Origin: Gammaproteobacteria bacterium
GTDB lineage: Bacteria; Pseudomonadota; Gammaproteobacteria; Steroidobacterales; Steroidobacteraceae
Assembly (NCBI GenBank): GCA_020029535.1
Contig: JAIBJM010000003.1
Location: 1 to 64,000, forward strand
DNA: 64,000 bases
Direction of reading: 5' to 3'
Of this stretch, positions 19,177 to 28,191 are shown piece by piece. Under the pieces are notes generated by a model, which worked only from the letters and a program-made list of their open reading frames with translations, was not told the origin of the DNA and did not search any database. Position 1 is the stretch's first letter. Every line of letters starts with the position of its first letter. Position numbers and translations under genes: made by a program.

Positions 19177-19688
19177 TCAGGAACTGCCGGCGCCATTGCG
19201 ATGCAGGGACCTTTCAATTCTACGGTCAGGCACCAGCCACAGCAGGGCCACCGCCACATACAGCGCCTGCCCCACCCATGTCCAAAGGAAAGTGGAGATG
19301 ATGCCCAGCACGTACACAAACGGCGAAAGCTTGCCCTTCCAGTCGCCGCCAGCAGCACACCGCCATAGAGCGCGGAAGGGATAGCGGCGAAGTGATTCTC
19401 GCCCATCCAGCCGGTGACGAACGGAAACAGCGACAGCCAGAACAGCAGATGCAGGTTGGCCCACAGAACGCCTCCCGTTACACGTGTGACGGTGTGCAGC
19501 ATGTGGTGATGATTGTTCCAGTAGATCCCGAGGTAAACGAAGCTGAGCACGTAGCTCATGAACACTGGAACCAGCGGCGCCAGCGTTTCCAGGCTGTCGC
19601 CGTGCGGAACCTTCATCTCCAGCACCATGATGGTGATGATGATCGCGAGGACGCCGTCACTGAATGCTTCAAGCCTGCTCTTGCCCAT
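19177..19688 (-). pseudogene. TMEM175/DUF1211 family channel-like gene, internally deleted and frameshifted
   Basis: MGKSRLEAFSDGVLAIIITIMVLEMKVP... to SALYGGVLLAA in one frame, then DWKGKLSPFVYVLGIISTFLWTWVGQALYVAVALLWLVPDRRIERSL in another. Confidence 0.75.
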
Positions 19689-19866
19689 TTCGCCCTCGAT
19701 CAGCGCAGATGTGAGGGGCCTCAACCGCCGAAGTATCTTGACCAAGCGCCGCGGATTTCATCGGCGCCGCCCTGAATCAGGGGCTGTGCGGTTCGAAATT
19801 CTGCGCCAATACCACCTGCGGCTCAAGCCGGAACCTGATCTCAAACTGAACCGACTGCTCCACTGA

Positions 19867-20568
19867 CTATAGAAGCGCAGATTCCAATCGAATCTTCCTT
19901 GCCGCCCAATCCGGGAGCACCTGGCTGAGCGCCGCAAAGAACCTCGCATCATGATTCCTGAACTTGAAATGACAGAGCTCGTGAGTCACGACATATTCAA
20001 TGCAGGATCGAGGCGCCTTGATCAACTTCACGTTCAAGGTCATTGCGCCGGAACGCGATAAACTGCCCCAGCGAGAACTCATTCTGCGAACGATGAGTCG
20101 CGGACACGGCAGATCATCAAACCTGGCGAGGCAGGATTCCACGACCTCCGCGAACACCATCTGGGCGCGGGCACGATACCAGCGCTCCAGCAACACGCGC
20201 GCACGCTCACGATCCGCAAGGTTGGGCAGGCTGACAAAAAGCTGGCCTCGCGCAAGCCTGATCATCGGATTGCCCCCCGGTACAAGCTTCAGCCTGTACC
20301 GCCGGCCGAGGTAGAGATGCGATTCACCGTTCACGTATTGCCGTTCCGGAGTACGGGGCCGATAGCCTTCAAACTCAGCCAACTGACGGCTGATCCAGCC
20401 GGCGCGCTTCTGCACCCTCTCGGCGACCAGGTGTTCGGGGCAACCCTTCGGTGCCCTTATCACCACACGATTGTCGGGATGCACCTCTATCGCCAACGTC
20501 CTGCGGGAGGCGAGGAAGAGCACCTCGTAGCGGATCGTCTCACTCCCCCAGTTCAGGATGCCGACCAC
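19867..20568 (-). CDS. YgjP/SprT-like (M48-type) metal-dependent hydrolase
   Basis: SSRWGSLSRSGAMTLNVKLIKAPRSCIEYVVTHELCHFKFRNHDARFFAAL, HExxH motif. Confidence 0.88.
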   Translation of the reverse strand: MVGILNWGSETIRYEVLFLASRRTLAIEVHPDNRVVIRAPKGCPEHLVAERVQKRAGWISRQLAEFEGYRPRTPERQYVNGESHLYLGRRYRLKLVPGGNPMIRLARGQLFVSLPNLADRERARVLLERWYRARAQMVFAEVVESCLARFDDLPCPRLIVRRMSSRWGSLSRSGAMTLNVKLIKAPRSCIEYVVTHELCHFKFRNHDARFFAALSQVLPDWAARKIRLESALL

Positions 20569-20571
20569 GAC

Positions 20572-23500
20572 CTACTCCGTCATCCGGTGGCGGGCCAGCT
20601 GCATCGTTCGGGCGATGATGTCGTCCATTTCGTCGGTGGTCAGCGCAATGCCACGCGCACCCTTCACCTGGTCATAGAGATAGTCATCGATGTCATTCAT
20701 CGTGCGGCGCTGCGCGTCGAGATCGTCCCAATAGCCCACCTTGCGGTTACGCCGGAAGATGCTCCACACGGCACTGGCGGCTTCGGCGGAAGCTTGCCTC
20801 GCCTGCGCAGGGTCGAATAAATGCGTTGCAATGAAAGGACTCAACAGGCCATACACTGCGGCTGCATCGGCGTCTCCGGCCAGCGAGGGCGGCAGATCGT
20901 CACCCCTGCGCGAGACCACCGCATCGCGGATCTCGGTCACGCGCCGCAGATACTCCAGATCGGAGATCCGGTTCGCGCGGTAGTCATCGATCGCCTGCTG
21001 GATGAGCTTTGAGAACTTCTCGTAGAACGCCGGATCCTTTTCCATCCGCTCGCTGATCGCCCGCTTGGTGGCATGGGCAATCATGTCGGCCTTGGCGCCC
21101 AGATTCCTGTCACTTCCAGCGCCCTGCTCTTCCACTACTTTCTGGAAGGCAGCGTCATCAAAAATGTTCACCGGCGTGTTGAGTTGCACCACCTCGGAGG
21201 CCGAGATATGCGTATCGAGCAACTTCTGGATACGGGGCTCGAAGTCGCGGTAGTCCACGGCTTCGGCGTAGCGCCGCTTCACGGCGGCCTTCAGATTGAC
21301 GAAGCGCTTCAGATCGTTGCGGTAGGTGCGCTGCTTCGGTTCCGGTGTCTCGGTGATGAAGCGCTCGCTGGACAGTGCAATCGCCAGCGTCTTCGCATAA
21401 GTCGTCAGTCGCTCGTAGAAGCCGGCCCGAATCTTTTCGTCGGCCAACAGCAGTTCAAAGGCTTCTTCATCCTGCCGGTTCTTCACGGCCTTGAAGAGAT
21501 CCCAGAGATCGGCATGGCGCTGGGGAAGGGCCCTGATCTCTTCGTTGATCGAGGTCAGCGCGCCCTTGAGGTCGGCCACATCGAAGCCGTCAAGGGCGCT
21601 GTAAGTGGTCAGCGCCTGATCCAGCTCGCCGAGCACACCCACGTAGTCGATGATGTAGCCGAATTCCTTGATCCTGCTGCCGGATTCGTCCTCGTAGAGG
21701 CGATTGACTCGCGCGATGGCCTGCAGCAGGGAGTGGTCCTTCAGCCGGCGGGCGAGATACAGCACCGTGTTGCGTGGCGCATCGAAGCCGGTCAGCAGCT
21801 TGTCGACGACGATCAGGATCTCCGGTTCGTCGCCGTTTTTGAAGGCATTGACGATGTTCTTGTTGTAGTCGTCCTCGGACCCATACCGCTTCATCATGCG
21901 CTGCCAGAAGGCCACCACCGCATCGGAAGATTCCTCTGCATCGACCTCATCGAAACCCTCGCGCTCGTCGGGCGGCGAGATGATCACCTCGCTGCTGACC
22001 GCGCCAAGTTCGTCCAGAAATGCCTTGTAGCGCAGCGCCGCCGCCTTGTTGGGTGCCACCAGCTGCGCCTTGAAGCCGGTGCCCTGCCAGTTCTGTCGGT
22101 AATGCTCGCTGATGTCGAAAGCGCGCATGTAGATCACCTGCTCGGCCTTGTTCAGCATCTCGGCGCGGGCATACTTCCTTTTCAGGTCGGCCTTCTGCTC
22201 GAGGGTCAGGCCCTGGGTGTGGCGCTCGAACCAGGTGTCAATGGCAGTCTGGTTCTGCTCCAGCTCCACCATGCGTCCCTCGTAGAGCAGCGGCACGATG
22301 GCACCATCGGCCACGGCCTGATCGATGGCATAGGTGTGGATCACGCCACCGAACCTGGCAACGTCGCTCTTCTCGCGCGTCAGCAGCGGCGTGCCCGTGA
22401 AACCGATGTAGCAGGCATTGGGAAACATCTGGCGCATCCGGGCCGAATAGCTGCCCAGCTGGGTGCGCTGGGTCTCATCCACCAGCACGAAGATGTCGGA
22501 AGAATCGTCGCTGTACTTCCTGTGGGCCAGTGCCTTGTCGAACTTGTGCACCAGCGTGGTGACGATGTGCGCCTTGCCGTCGGACATCAGCTCCAGCAGA
22601 TGGCGTCCGCTTTCGGCCCGGTCGGGCGACAGGCCGCAGGCAGCAAAGGTGTTGCCGAGCTGCTTGTCCAGGTCCACCCGATCGGTGACCAGCACGATGC
22701 GCGGGTTGCGGATCGAGGGCTCCAACGCCAGGGCCCTGGCCAGCATCACCATGGTCAGCGACTTGCCGGACCCCTGCGTGTGCCAGATGATGCCGCCGCG
22801 ACGTCGGCCGCTGCCGTCCTTCTGCCGGACCCGCGCCAGCACCTCGCGGATGGCGAACACCTGTTGATAGCGCGCGATCTTGCGCAGGCCGCCGTCGAAC
22901 ACGGTGAACGCCCAGGCCATCTCCAGCAGACGTTCCGGCCGGCACAGCGCATAAAGCGCCCGGTCCTGTTCCGTCACCTGCCGGTCCACCAGATAGGGCG
23001 CCGGGTCTTCGCGCACGCCCAGCTCGGCGAATGCCAGATCAAACAGCGAAGCCTTCACCGATTCCGGCAGCGGACGCTGCAGCAACGGGATCAGTTCGGC
23101 ATCGGCGATCTCCTCCTTCCACTTCGACCAGAACTTGGCCGGCGTGCCGGTGGTGGCGTAGCGCGCCTCATTCTTGTTCAGCGCCAACATCATCTGCGCG
23201 TAGGTGAACAGGCGCGGGATGTACTCGTCGCGCTGGTTGCGGATGGTCTGCGAGATGGCCTGGCCCACGTCGAGTTTCGGCGATTTGCATTCGATCACGA
23301 CAAAGGGAATGCCGTTGACGAACAGCACGATGTCCGGTCGGCAGGTGTCCGCACTGCGCGTGCGCTCGACCGGGAACTCCGCGGACACGTGATAGAGGTT
23401 GTTGGCCGGGTTGCGCCAGTCCACATAGTTTAGGGTGAAGCTCTTGAGATCACTTTCAACGGATTGCTCCAGCGCCACACCCAGCGTCAGCAGGTCGTAC

Positions 23501-23787
23501 ACGGCTTCATTGGTCTTCAGCAAGCCATCGTACTTGACGTTCTTCAGCCGCTGGATGGCGCTCTGGATGTTCTCCTCGCTAAAGAGGTAGCTGCCGCCCT
23601 TGTGCTGGATGCGATTCAGCTTCTTCAATTGCTCGCGAAGGATTTCTTCGAGCAACACATTACCGGTCCTGCCGCCACGGGCTGCCTGCGCTTCGGCTGG
23701 CGTCAGGTACCGGTAGCCCAGATTGATCAGCACCTGCAGGGCCGGGAGATGGGAGAGGTATTTTTCGTCGAAGCGGAAGCTGTCCAT
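20572..23787 (-). CDS. hsdR: type I restriction endonuclease subunit R
   Basis: GIIWHTQGSGKSLTMVMLARAL (Walker A), LVDETQRTQ, TGFDAPRNTVLYLARRLKDHSLLQAIARVNR; N-terminal VIECKSPK nuclease motif. Confidence 0.95.
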   Translation of the reverse strand: MDSFRFDEKYLSHLPALQVLINLGYRYLTPAEAQAARGGRTGNVLLEEILREQLKKLNRIQHKGGSYLFSEENIQSAIQRLKNVKYDGLLKTNEAVYDLLTLGVALEQSVESDLKSFTLNYVDWRNPANNLYHVSAEFPVERTRSADTCRPDIVLFVNGIPFVVIECKSPKLDVGQAISQTIRNQRDEYIPRLFTYAQMMLALNKNEARYATTGTPAKFWSKWKEEIADAELIPLLQRPLPESVKASLFDLAFAELGVREDPAPYLVDRQVTEQDRALYALCRPERLLEMAWAFTVFDGGLRKIARYQQVFAIREVLARVRQKDGSGRRRGGIIWHTQGSGKSLTMVMLARALALEPSIRNPRIVLVTDRVDLDKQLGNTFAACGLSPDRAESGRHLLELMSDGKAHIVTTLVHKFDKALAHRKYSDDSSDIFVLVDETQRTQLGSYSARMRQMFPNACYIGFTGTPLLTREKSDVARFGGVIHTYAIDQAVADGAIVPLLYEGRMVELEQNQTAIDTWFERHTQGLTLEQKADLKRKYARAEMLNKAEQVIYMRAFDISEHYRQNWQGTGFKAQLVAPNKAAALRYKAFLDELGAVSSEVIISPPDEREGFDEVDAEESSDAVVAFWQRMMKRYGSEDDYNKNIVNAFKNGDEPEILIVVDKLLTGFDAPRNTVLYLARRLKDHSLLQAIARVNRLYEDESGSRIKEFGYIIDYVGVLGELDQALTTYSALDGFDVADLKGALTSINEEIRALPQRHADLWDLFKAVKNRQDEEAFELLLADEKIRAGFYERLTTYAKTLAIALSSERFITETPEPKQRTYRNDLKRFVNLKAAVKRRYAEAVDYRDFEPRIQKLLDTHISASEVVQLNTPVNIFDDAAFQKVVEEQGAGSDRNLGAKADMIAHATKRAISERMEKDPAFYEKFSKLIQQAIDDYRANRISDLEYLRRVTEIRDAVVSRRGDDLPPSLAGDADAAAVYGLLSPFIATHLFDPAQARQASAEAASAVWSIFRRNRKVGYWDDLDAQRRTMNDIDDYLYDQVKGARGIALTTDEMDDIIARTMQLARHRMTE

Positions 23788-24971
23788 CACACGCTCTCCT
23801 GTTCCGGCAGCGGCAGCCGCCACTGGCCAGTCAGCAGCTTCTGCATCAGGCCGCGTTTCTGGGTCTTGAGCCCATCTGTGAATTTTCGAAGCAGACCGAT
23901 TTCACCCTCAGCCTCATCGAGCACAGCAGCGATAGCCTTCTGCTCGTCGACCGTCGGAAACGGCAGCTTGATCGAGCAAAAGTCCTGAAAGCTGATTTGC
24001 TTGCCGTCGCGGATGCCGATGACAGCAACTGAAAGGCGCTTGATGAAGTCGGCCGATTTGAAGTAGTGACGGAAAAACCGGCCATCGATCTCGATCACCT
24101 CTCTCAATACCGTGTAGGCAGGGCTGACTAGACCACGATAGTTCGAGTGCTCCAATCCACCCTGAAACGAACGCAAGCTAATCACGAAACTTCCCGGCTC
24201 GACGAGCTTGAAGGATCCCGTTTCACCCGACGGCATGGTGACCCGGCCTTCCAGCATGTCTCTGGGGATGACCCCTCGCTCTTGTGTTACCGAGAGCAGC
24301 GGCTCGTTTAGGTGACCCTTACGAGACGTGTTCTCGAAAACTTCGTCCGCGCGCCGTAGTCCCCACCGTGTCGAGAAGCCATTCAGTCGTTTACGTGAGG
24401 TGAGTAGGAGGTGCGAGGTGGCCGCGAAGTGCCGCTCCTTCGCCGCGATCAGTTGCTCGGCTTTCTGGATGGCGGTGTCCCATCCAACTAGGATTTCAGC
24501 GATCCTCTCTTGCTCTGGAAGCGACGGGAGGAGCATGCGCAGTTCGCGAATCAATCCAGCATTCAGGTTCTGCTGCCCACTGCTGTTGCTCGCGTTGCGA
24601 ATCTCTTCGTAGCGAAACAAAAGCTGTTGATAGACGTATCTGCTATTGGCCTCATCGCTCAAGATGATCGCCGCACAGTTCTGGTTGATTGCGGCAGCAG
24701 TGGCGAGGACTGCAACCTGCCCCCGAGTCTTCCCTTGACCAACCATGGCCATCAGGATTGACCCAGCCGGGATCAGTTTCGCGGACGAGCTCTTGAGGCC
24801 GGCTTCTGTGATCTTTTCGTCGATGTCCTCTGGGCCAATCTCGCAGTTCTGAACGAGAGTCGTCTTGACCCAAGGGACTGTGCCTCCCCAGTAGGCGGGG
24901 TTCTCGCGATCCGGCGTACCGCCCGATGTGATCTTGGCGATGCTTCCCAAGGTAACGGTGCGGGTAGTCAC
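23787..24971 (-). CDS. hsdS: type I restriction-modification specificity subunit
   Basis: GSIAKITSGGTPDRENPAYWGGTVPWVKTTLV...LPSLPEQERIAEIL...LPFPTVDEQKAIAAVLDEAEGEI; two target-recognition halves; GTG start. Confidence 0.92.
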   Translation of the reverse strand: MTTRTVTLGSIAKITSGGTPDRENPAYWGGTVPWVKTTLVQNCEIGPEDIDEKITEAGLKSSSAKLIPAGSILMAMVGQGKTRGQVAVLATAAAINQNCAAIILSDEANSRYVYQQLLFRYEEIRNASNSSGQQNLNAGLIRELRMLLPSLPEQERIAEILVGWDTAIQKAEQLIAAKERHFAATSHLLLTSRKRLNGFSTRWGLRRADEVFENTSRKGHLNEPLLSVTQERGVIPRDMLEGRVTMPSGETGSFKLVEPGSFVISLRSFQGGLEHSNYRGLVSPAYTVLREVIEIDGRFFRHYFKSADFIKRLSVAVIGIRDGKQISFQDFCSIKLPFPTVDEQKAIAAVLDEAEGEIGLLRKFTDGLKTQKRGLMQKLLTGQWRLPLPEQESV

Positions 24972-25978
24972 TTCTTCTTCCCCTGTCCCTTGCCTTCCAG
25001 TTGCCGTTCGGCGTTCTCCAGCGCCTCCATATCCTCGGCATCCGCCGCCAACCGCGTTACATCGCGCCTCGCGGTGTCGAAGCTCTCGTAACGCTCCAGC
25101 ACCAGCTTCTCCGCCACGTCGGCGCGCAACTTGCCGGCGTGGGTCAGCACCTCGCGTTCATTGAACTGCAGGAAGGCATCGAGCTTGTCTTCCCAGTCGC
25201 GCATGGTCAGGGTGCGGCGGCGTTGGGCCTGGTCCTCGGCATAGTCGAGGTACATGACGACGATGCGATCGAGGGACTCAATCTCATCCTTGCTCAGATA
25301 ATTCTTGGCGATAGTGACGTCCTGCTTGCGCACCCGGCCGCCCTGCCAGGTGGTCAGGCCCATGTTAGGCAATGCGGGGTCGGCGCGACCGGCGATGAGT
25401 TCAGGCGCGGTGTGACCAGTGACGGCCCACAACATCTTGTTCTGCACTTTCTTGAAGAACAGCTGCGCCGCCTCGGACTTGCCGTCGTAGTCCACGGCCG
25501 TGGCGTAGATGTCGCGGATCTTCTGGTAGAAGCGCTTCTCCGAGGCACGGATGTCGCGGATGCGCGCCAGCAGCTCGTCGAAGTAGTCCCAGCCGCCGGG
25601 CTCCTTGAGCCGGGCGTCGTCGAGCACGAAGCCCTTCACCAGGTATTCGCGCAGGTGGGTGGTGGCCCACCGCCGGAACTGGGTGCCGCGCGGAGAGCGT
25701 ACCCGGTAGCCCACCGCCAGAATCATCTCCAGGCTGTAAGCCTTTGTTTTGTAGTTCTTTCCGTCGGCGGCAGTTGTCAAGTATTCCTTGACAACTGCCG
25801 GCGTCAGCTCGTCTTCAGCCAGGACATTCCTGATGTGCAGGCTGACGTTCTGCTTGGACGTGCCAAAGAGCGTGGCCATCTCGAGCTGGGTGAGCCACAC
25901 GGTGCCTTCCTCAGCACGGAGCTGGACGGCGGCGTGACCGTCGTCCGTGGTGTAGAGGATCAGCTCGCCGCTGGTCAC
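24968..25978 (-). CDS. RhuM-family protein
   Basis: LILYTTDDGHAAVQLRAEEGTVWLTQLEMATLFGTSKQNVSLHIRNVLAEDEL...YSLEMILAVGYRVRSPRGTQFRRWATTHLREYLVKGF; GTG start overlapping the hsdM stop by 4 nt. Confidence 0.9.
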   Translation of the reverse strand: MTSGELILYTTDDGHAAVQLRAEEGTVWLTQLEMATLFGTSKQNVSLHIRNVLAEDELTPAVVKEYLTTAADGKNYKTKAYSLEMILAVGYRVRSPRGTQFRRWATTHLREYLVKGFVLDDARLKEPGGWDYFDELLARIRDIRASEKRFYQKIRDIYATAVDYDGKSEAAQLFFKKVQNKMLWAVTGHTAPELIAGRADPALPNMGLTTWQGGRVRKQDVTIAKNYLSKDEIESLDRIVVMYLDYAEDQAQRRRTLTMRDWEDKLDAFLQFNEREVLTHAGKLRADVAEKLVLERYESFDTARRDVTRLAADAEDMEALENAERQLEGKGQGKKK

Positions 25979-27534
25979 AGGCCCAGCTCCTTCAGGTATT
26001 GCTTCATCTTCGCGCGCACCTCGACCAACTCGGCCTCGAGCCGCTCGATCTCCTGCTCCACCGCGGCGACGTCGATCTCCTGCTCTTCCTCGAAGGTGTC
26101 GACGTAGCGCGGGATGTTGAGGTTGAAGTCGTTGTCGGCGACCTCCTGGAGGCTGGCGACGTGGGCGTACTTGTCCACCGGCTGCCGGGCGCGGAAGGTG
26201 GCGAGCACCTTGGCCATGTGCGTATCGAGCAGGGCGTTCTGGTTCTTGCCGGACTGGTAGTCGCGGCTGGCGTCGATGAACAGCACGTCGCGGCAATCCT
26301 CGCGCGTACCGCTCTTCTCGCGCGCGCGGTCGAACACCAGGATGGCCACCGGAATGGACGTGGTGGGAAACAGGTTGCCCGGCAGACCGATCACGGCATC
26401 GAGCAGGTTCTCCTCGATCAGCGCGCGACGGATGCGGCCTTCGGCGCCACCGCGGAACAGCACGCCATGGGGCACCACCACGGCTACGCGGCCTTCCTGC
26501 GGCAGCGCGGTCTCAATCATGTGGGTGATGAAGGCGTAGTCACCCTTGGACTTCGGCGGCAGACCGCGCCAGAAGCGGTTGTAGCGATCGGCCTCGAGCT
26601 CCTTGCCGCCCCACTTGTCGAGGCTGAACGGCGGATTGGCCACCACCACGTTGAAACGCATCAGGCGGTCGGCCTCCACCAGCGCCGGACTGTTGAGCGT
26701 GTCGCCCCACTCGATGCGGGCGGCGTCCTTGCCATGCAGGAACATGTTCATGCGCGCCAGCGCCCAGGTGCTGCCGTTGACCTCCTGTCCGAACAGCGCG
26801 AAGTTGCAGCTGCCCTGCTGCACCACCAACTGCGCGGCTTCGATCAGCAGGCCGCCGGCACCGCAAGTGGGATCGCAGATGCGGTCGCCGGGCATGGGCG
26901 CGGCCAGTTGCGCGAGCAACTTGGAGACCTGCTTGGGCGTATAGAACTCGCCCGCCTTCTTGCCGGCGTCAGAGGCAAAGCGTTCGATTAAATAGATGTA
27001 GGTGTCACCGATCACATCCTCGGAGACGCGCGAAGGCCGCAGATCCAGCTTGGCGAAATCGCCCAGCAGCGTTTCCAGCCGCCGATTGCGGTCCTTGGTC
27101 TTGCCGAGATTGGCCTCTGAGTTGAAGTCGATGTTGCGGAACACGCCTTCGAGCTTGGCCTTGTTGGCCTCCTCGATGTGATCGAGCACGATGTTGATCA
27201 GCTCGCCGAGATTGGCCGCCTTGCGCCGCTCGTACAGCGAATGGAAATCCGCGAGAAAACGCTCGGTGACCTTGCCGGTCTTCTCGTCCTTGAACTCGAC
27301 ATAGGGCAGTAGAAAGCGCTCGCGTTCCAGCTTGCGGCGGATGCGCTCTTCGTTGTCGCCGTACTCCTTGCGGTATTCGGCGTAGTGGTCGGCCCACAGG
27401 TCGCTGATGTACTTCAGGAACAGCATCACCAGGATGTAGTCCTTGTACTGCGCCGGATCGACGACGCCACGAAAGGTATCGCAGGCGGCCCACGCGGTGT
27501 TGTTGACGTCCTGTTGAGAGAGCTGATCGGTCAT
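25975..27534 (-). CDS. hsdM: type I restriction-modification N-6 DNA methyltransferase
   Basis: GEFYTPKQVSKLLAQLAAPMPGDRICDPTCGAGGLLIEAA; VVVANPPFSLDKW (NPPF). Confidence 0.95.
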   Translation of the reverse strand: MTDQLSQQDVNNTAWAACDTFRGVVDPAQYKDYILVMLFLKYISDLWADHYAEYRKEYGDNEERIRRKLERERFLLPYVEFKDEKTGKVTERFLADFHSLYERRKAANLGELINIVLDHIEEANKAKLEGVFRNIDFNSEANLGKTKDRNRRLETLLGDFAKLDLRPSRVSEDVIGDTYIYLIERFASDAGKKAGEFYTPKQVSKLLAQLAAPMPGDRICDPTCGAGGLLIEAAQLVVQQGSCNFALFGQEVNGSTWALARMNMFLHGKDAARIEWGDTLNSPALVEADRLMRFNVVVANPPFSLDKWGGKELEADRYNRFWRGLPPKSKGDYAFITHMIETALPQEGRVAVVVPHGVLFRGGAEGRIRRALIEENLLDAVIGLPGNLFPTTSIPVAILVFDRAREKSGTREDCRDVLFIDASRDYQSGKNQNALLDTHMAKVLATFRARQPVDKYAHVASLQEVADNDFNLNIPRYVDTFEEEQEIDVAAVEQEIERLEAELVEVRAKMKQYLKELGL

Positions 27535-28100
27535 GGTGTGTTCTCGCGGGCAGTTTTCATCAGTAGGTCGTATGTCAGGCGATGACGCAGCGTGGCGATG
27601 CGCGTCTGGAGGAATTGCTCTTTTCCGGCAAGAGCTGCGGCCTGGACAATGCGTTGCTGAACGGCCAGTGCGGGCAAGGGAACATCCAGCGATCGCAGCG
27701 CTTCTGCACTGATCATCCGCACCGAAGTGCCTTCCGACAGCGCGGCAAACTGGGCCTGCACGGCCGGTGAGTTGATGTACCAGCATAGATATTCGGGAAG
27801 CGCGCCGTGCGGCCGGATCAGCAGCATCGGCGCCGCCAGCACGGCAGCACCGATGTCGACCTGCACCTGCGCGGCGCCGTTACTGCGGCCGCGCGAACGG
27901 AACAACACATCGCCCACGCGCAGCAGGTGGCGTGGCTGGGCCCTCGGCAACACCACACGAACGGCATTGTCGGCATGCAGCAGATTGGCATCGTCGATGT
28001 CCTTCATCTGGATCACCGCGATATCGCCCATCGGATCTGGCTCCAGGCGGGAGCGGAAGGGGTAGCCCATCCTTATTTCTGCTAGCTCGCCCAAGATCAT
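27531..28100 (-). CDS. half-size HsdS-like specificity protein (single TRD)
   Basis: 189 aa LGELAEIRMGYPFRSRLEPDPMGDIAVIQMKDID...ISAEALRSLDVPLPALAVQQRIVQAAALAGKEQ; overlaps hsdM by 4 nt. Confidence 0.78.
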   Translation of the reverse strand: MILGELAEIRMGYPFRSRLEPDPMGDIAVIQMKDIDDANLLHADNAVRVVLPRAQPRHLLRVGDVLFRSRGRSNGAAQVQVDIGAAVLAAPMLLIRPHGALPEYLCWYINSPAVQAQFAALSEGTSVRMISAEALRSLDVPLPALAVQQRIVQAAALAGKEQFLQTRIATLRHRLTYDLLMKTARENTP

Positions 28101-28112
28101 GCGCAGGAACGC

Positions 28113-28178
28113 CGTTACGACATTTGTCGATTGTAGGCAGAATATCCGGCACGCGGATGCGTGTCAATTGTCGTAACG
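28113..28178. promoter_or_regulatory. inverted repeat upstream of the type I RM operon
   Basis: CGTTACGACATTTG (28113-28126) / CAATTGTCGTAACG (28165-28178): 13 of 14 positions match as an inverted repeat. Confidence 0.5.
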
Positions 28179-28191
28179 AGATTTCTACAAC

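Noticed and set aside
21073-23433. 786-aa plus-strand ORF antisense to hsdR
   Set aside because: Composition is typical of a reverse-frame translation in GC-rich DNA (His/Gln/Arg-rich, no domains); hsdR on the other strand has unmistakable motifs.
24968-26296. Longer RhuM ORF starting at 26296
   Set aside because: Residues before GTG 25978 are an out-of-frame reading of the hsdM 3' end; the RhuM-like sequence starts at VTSGELILYTTDDG.
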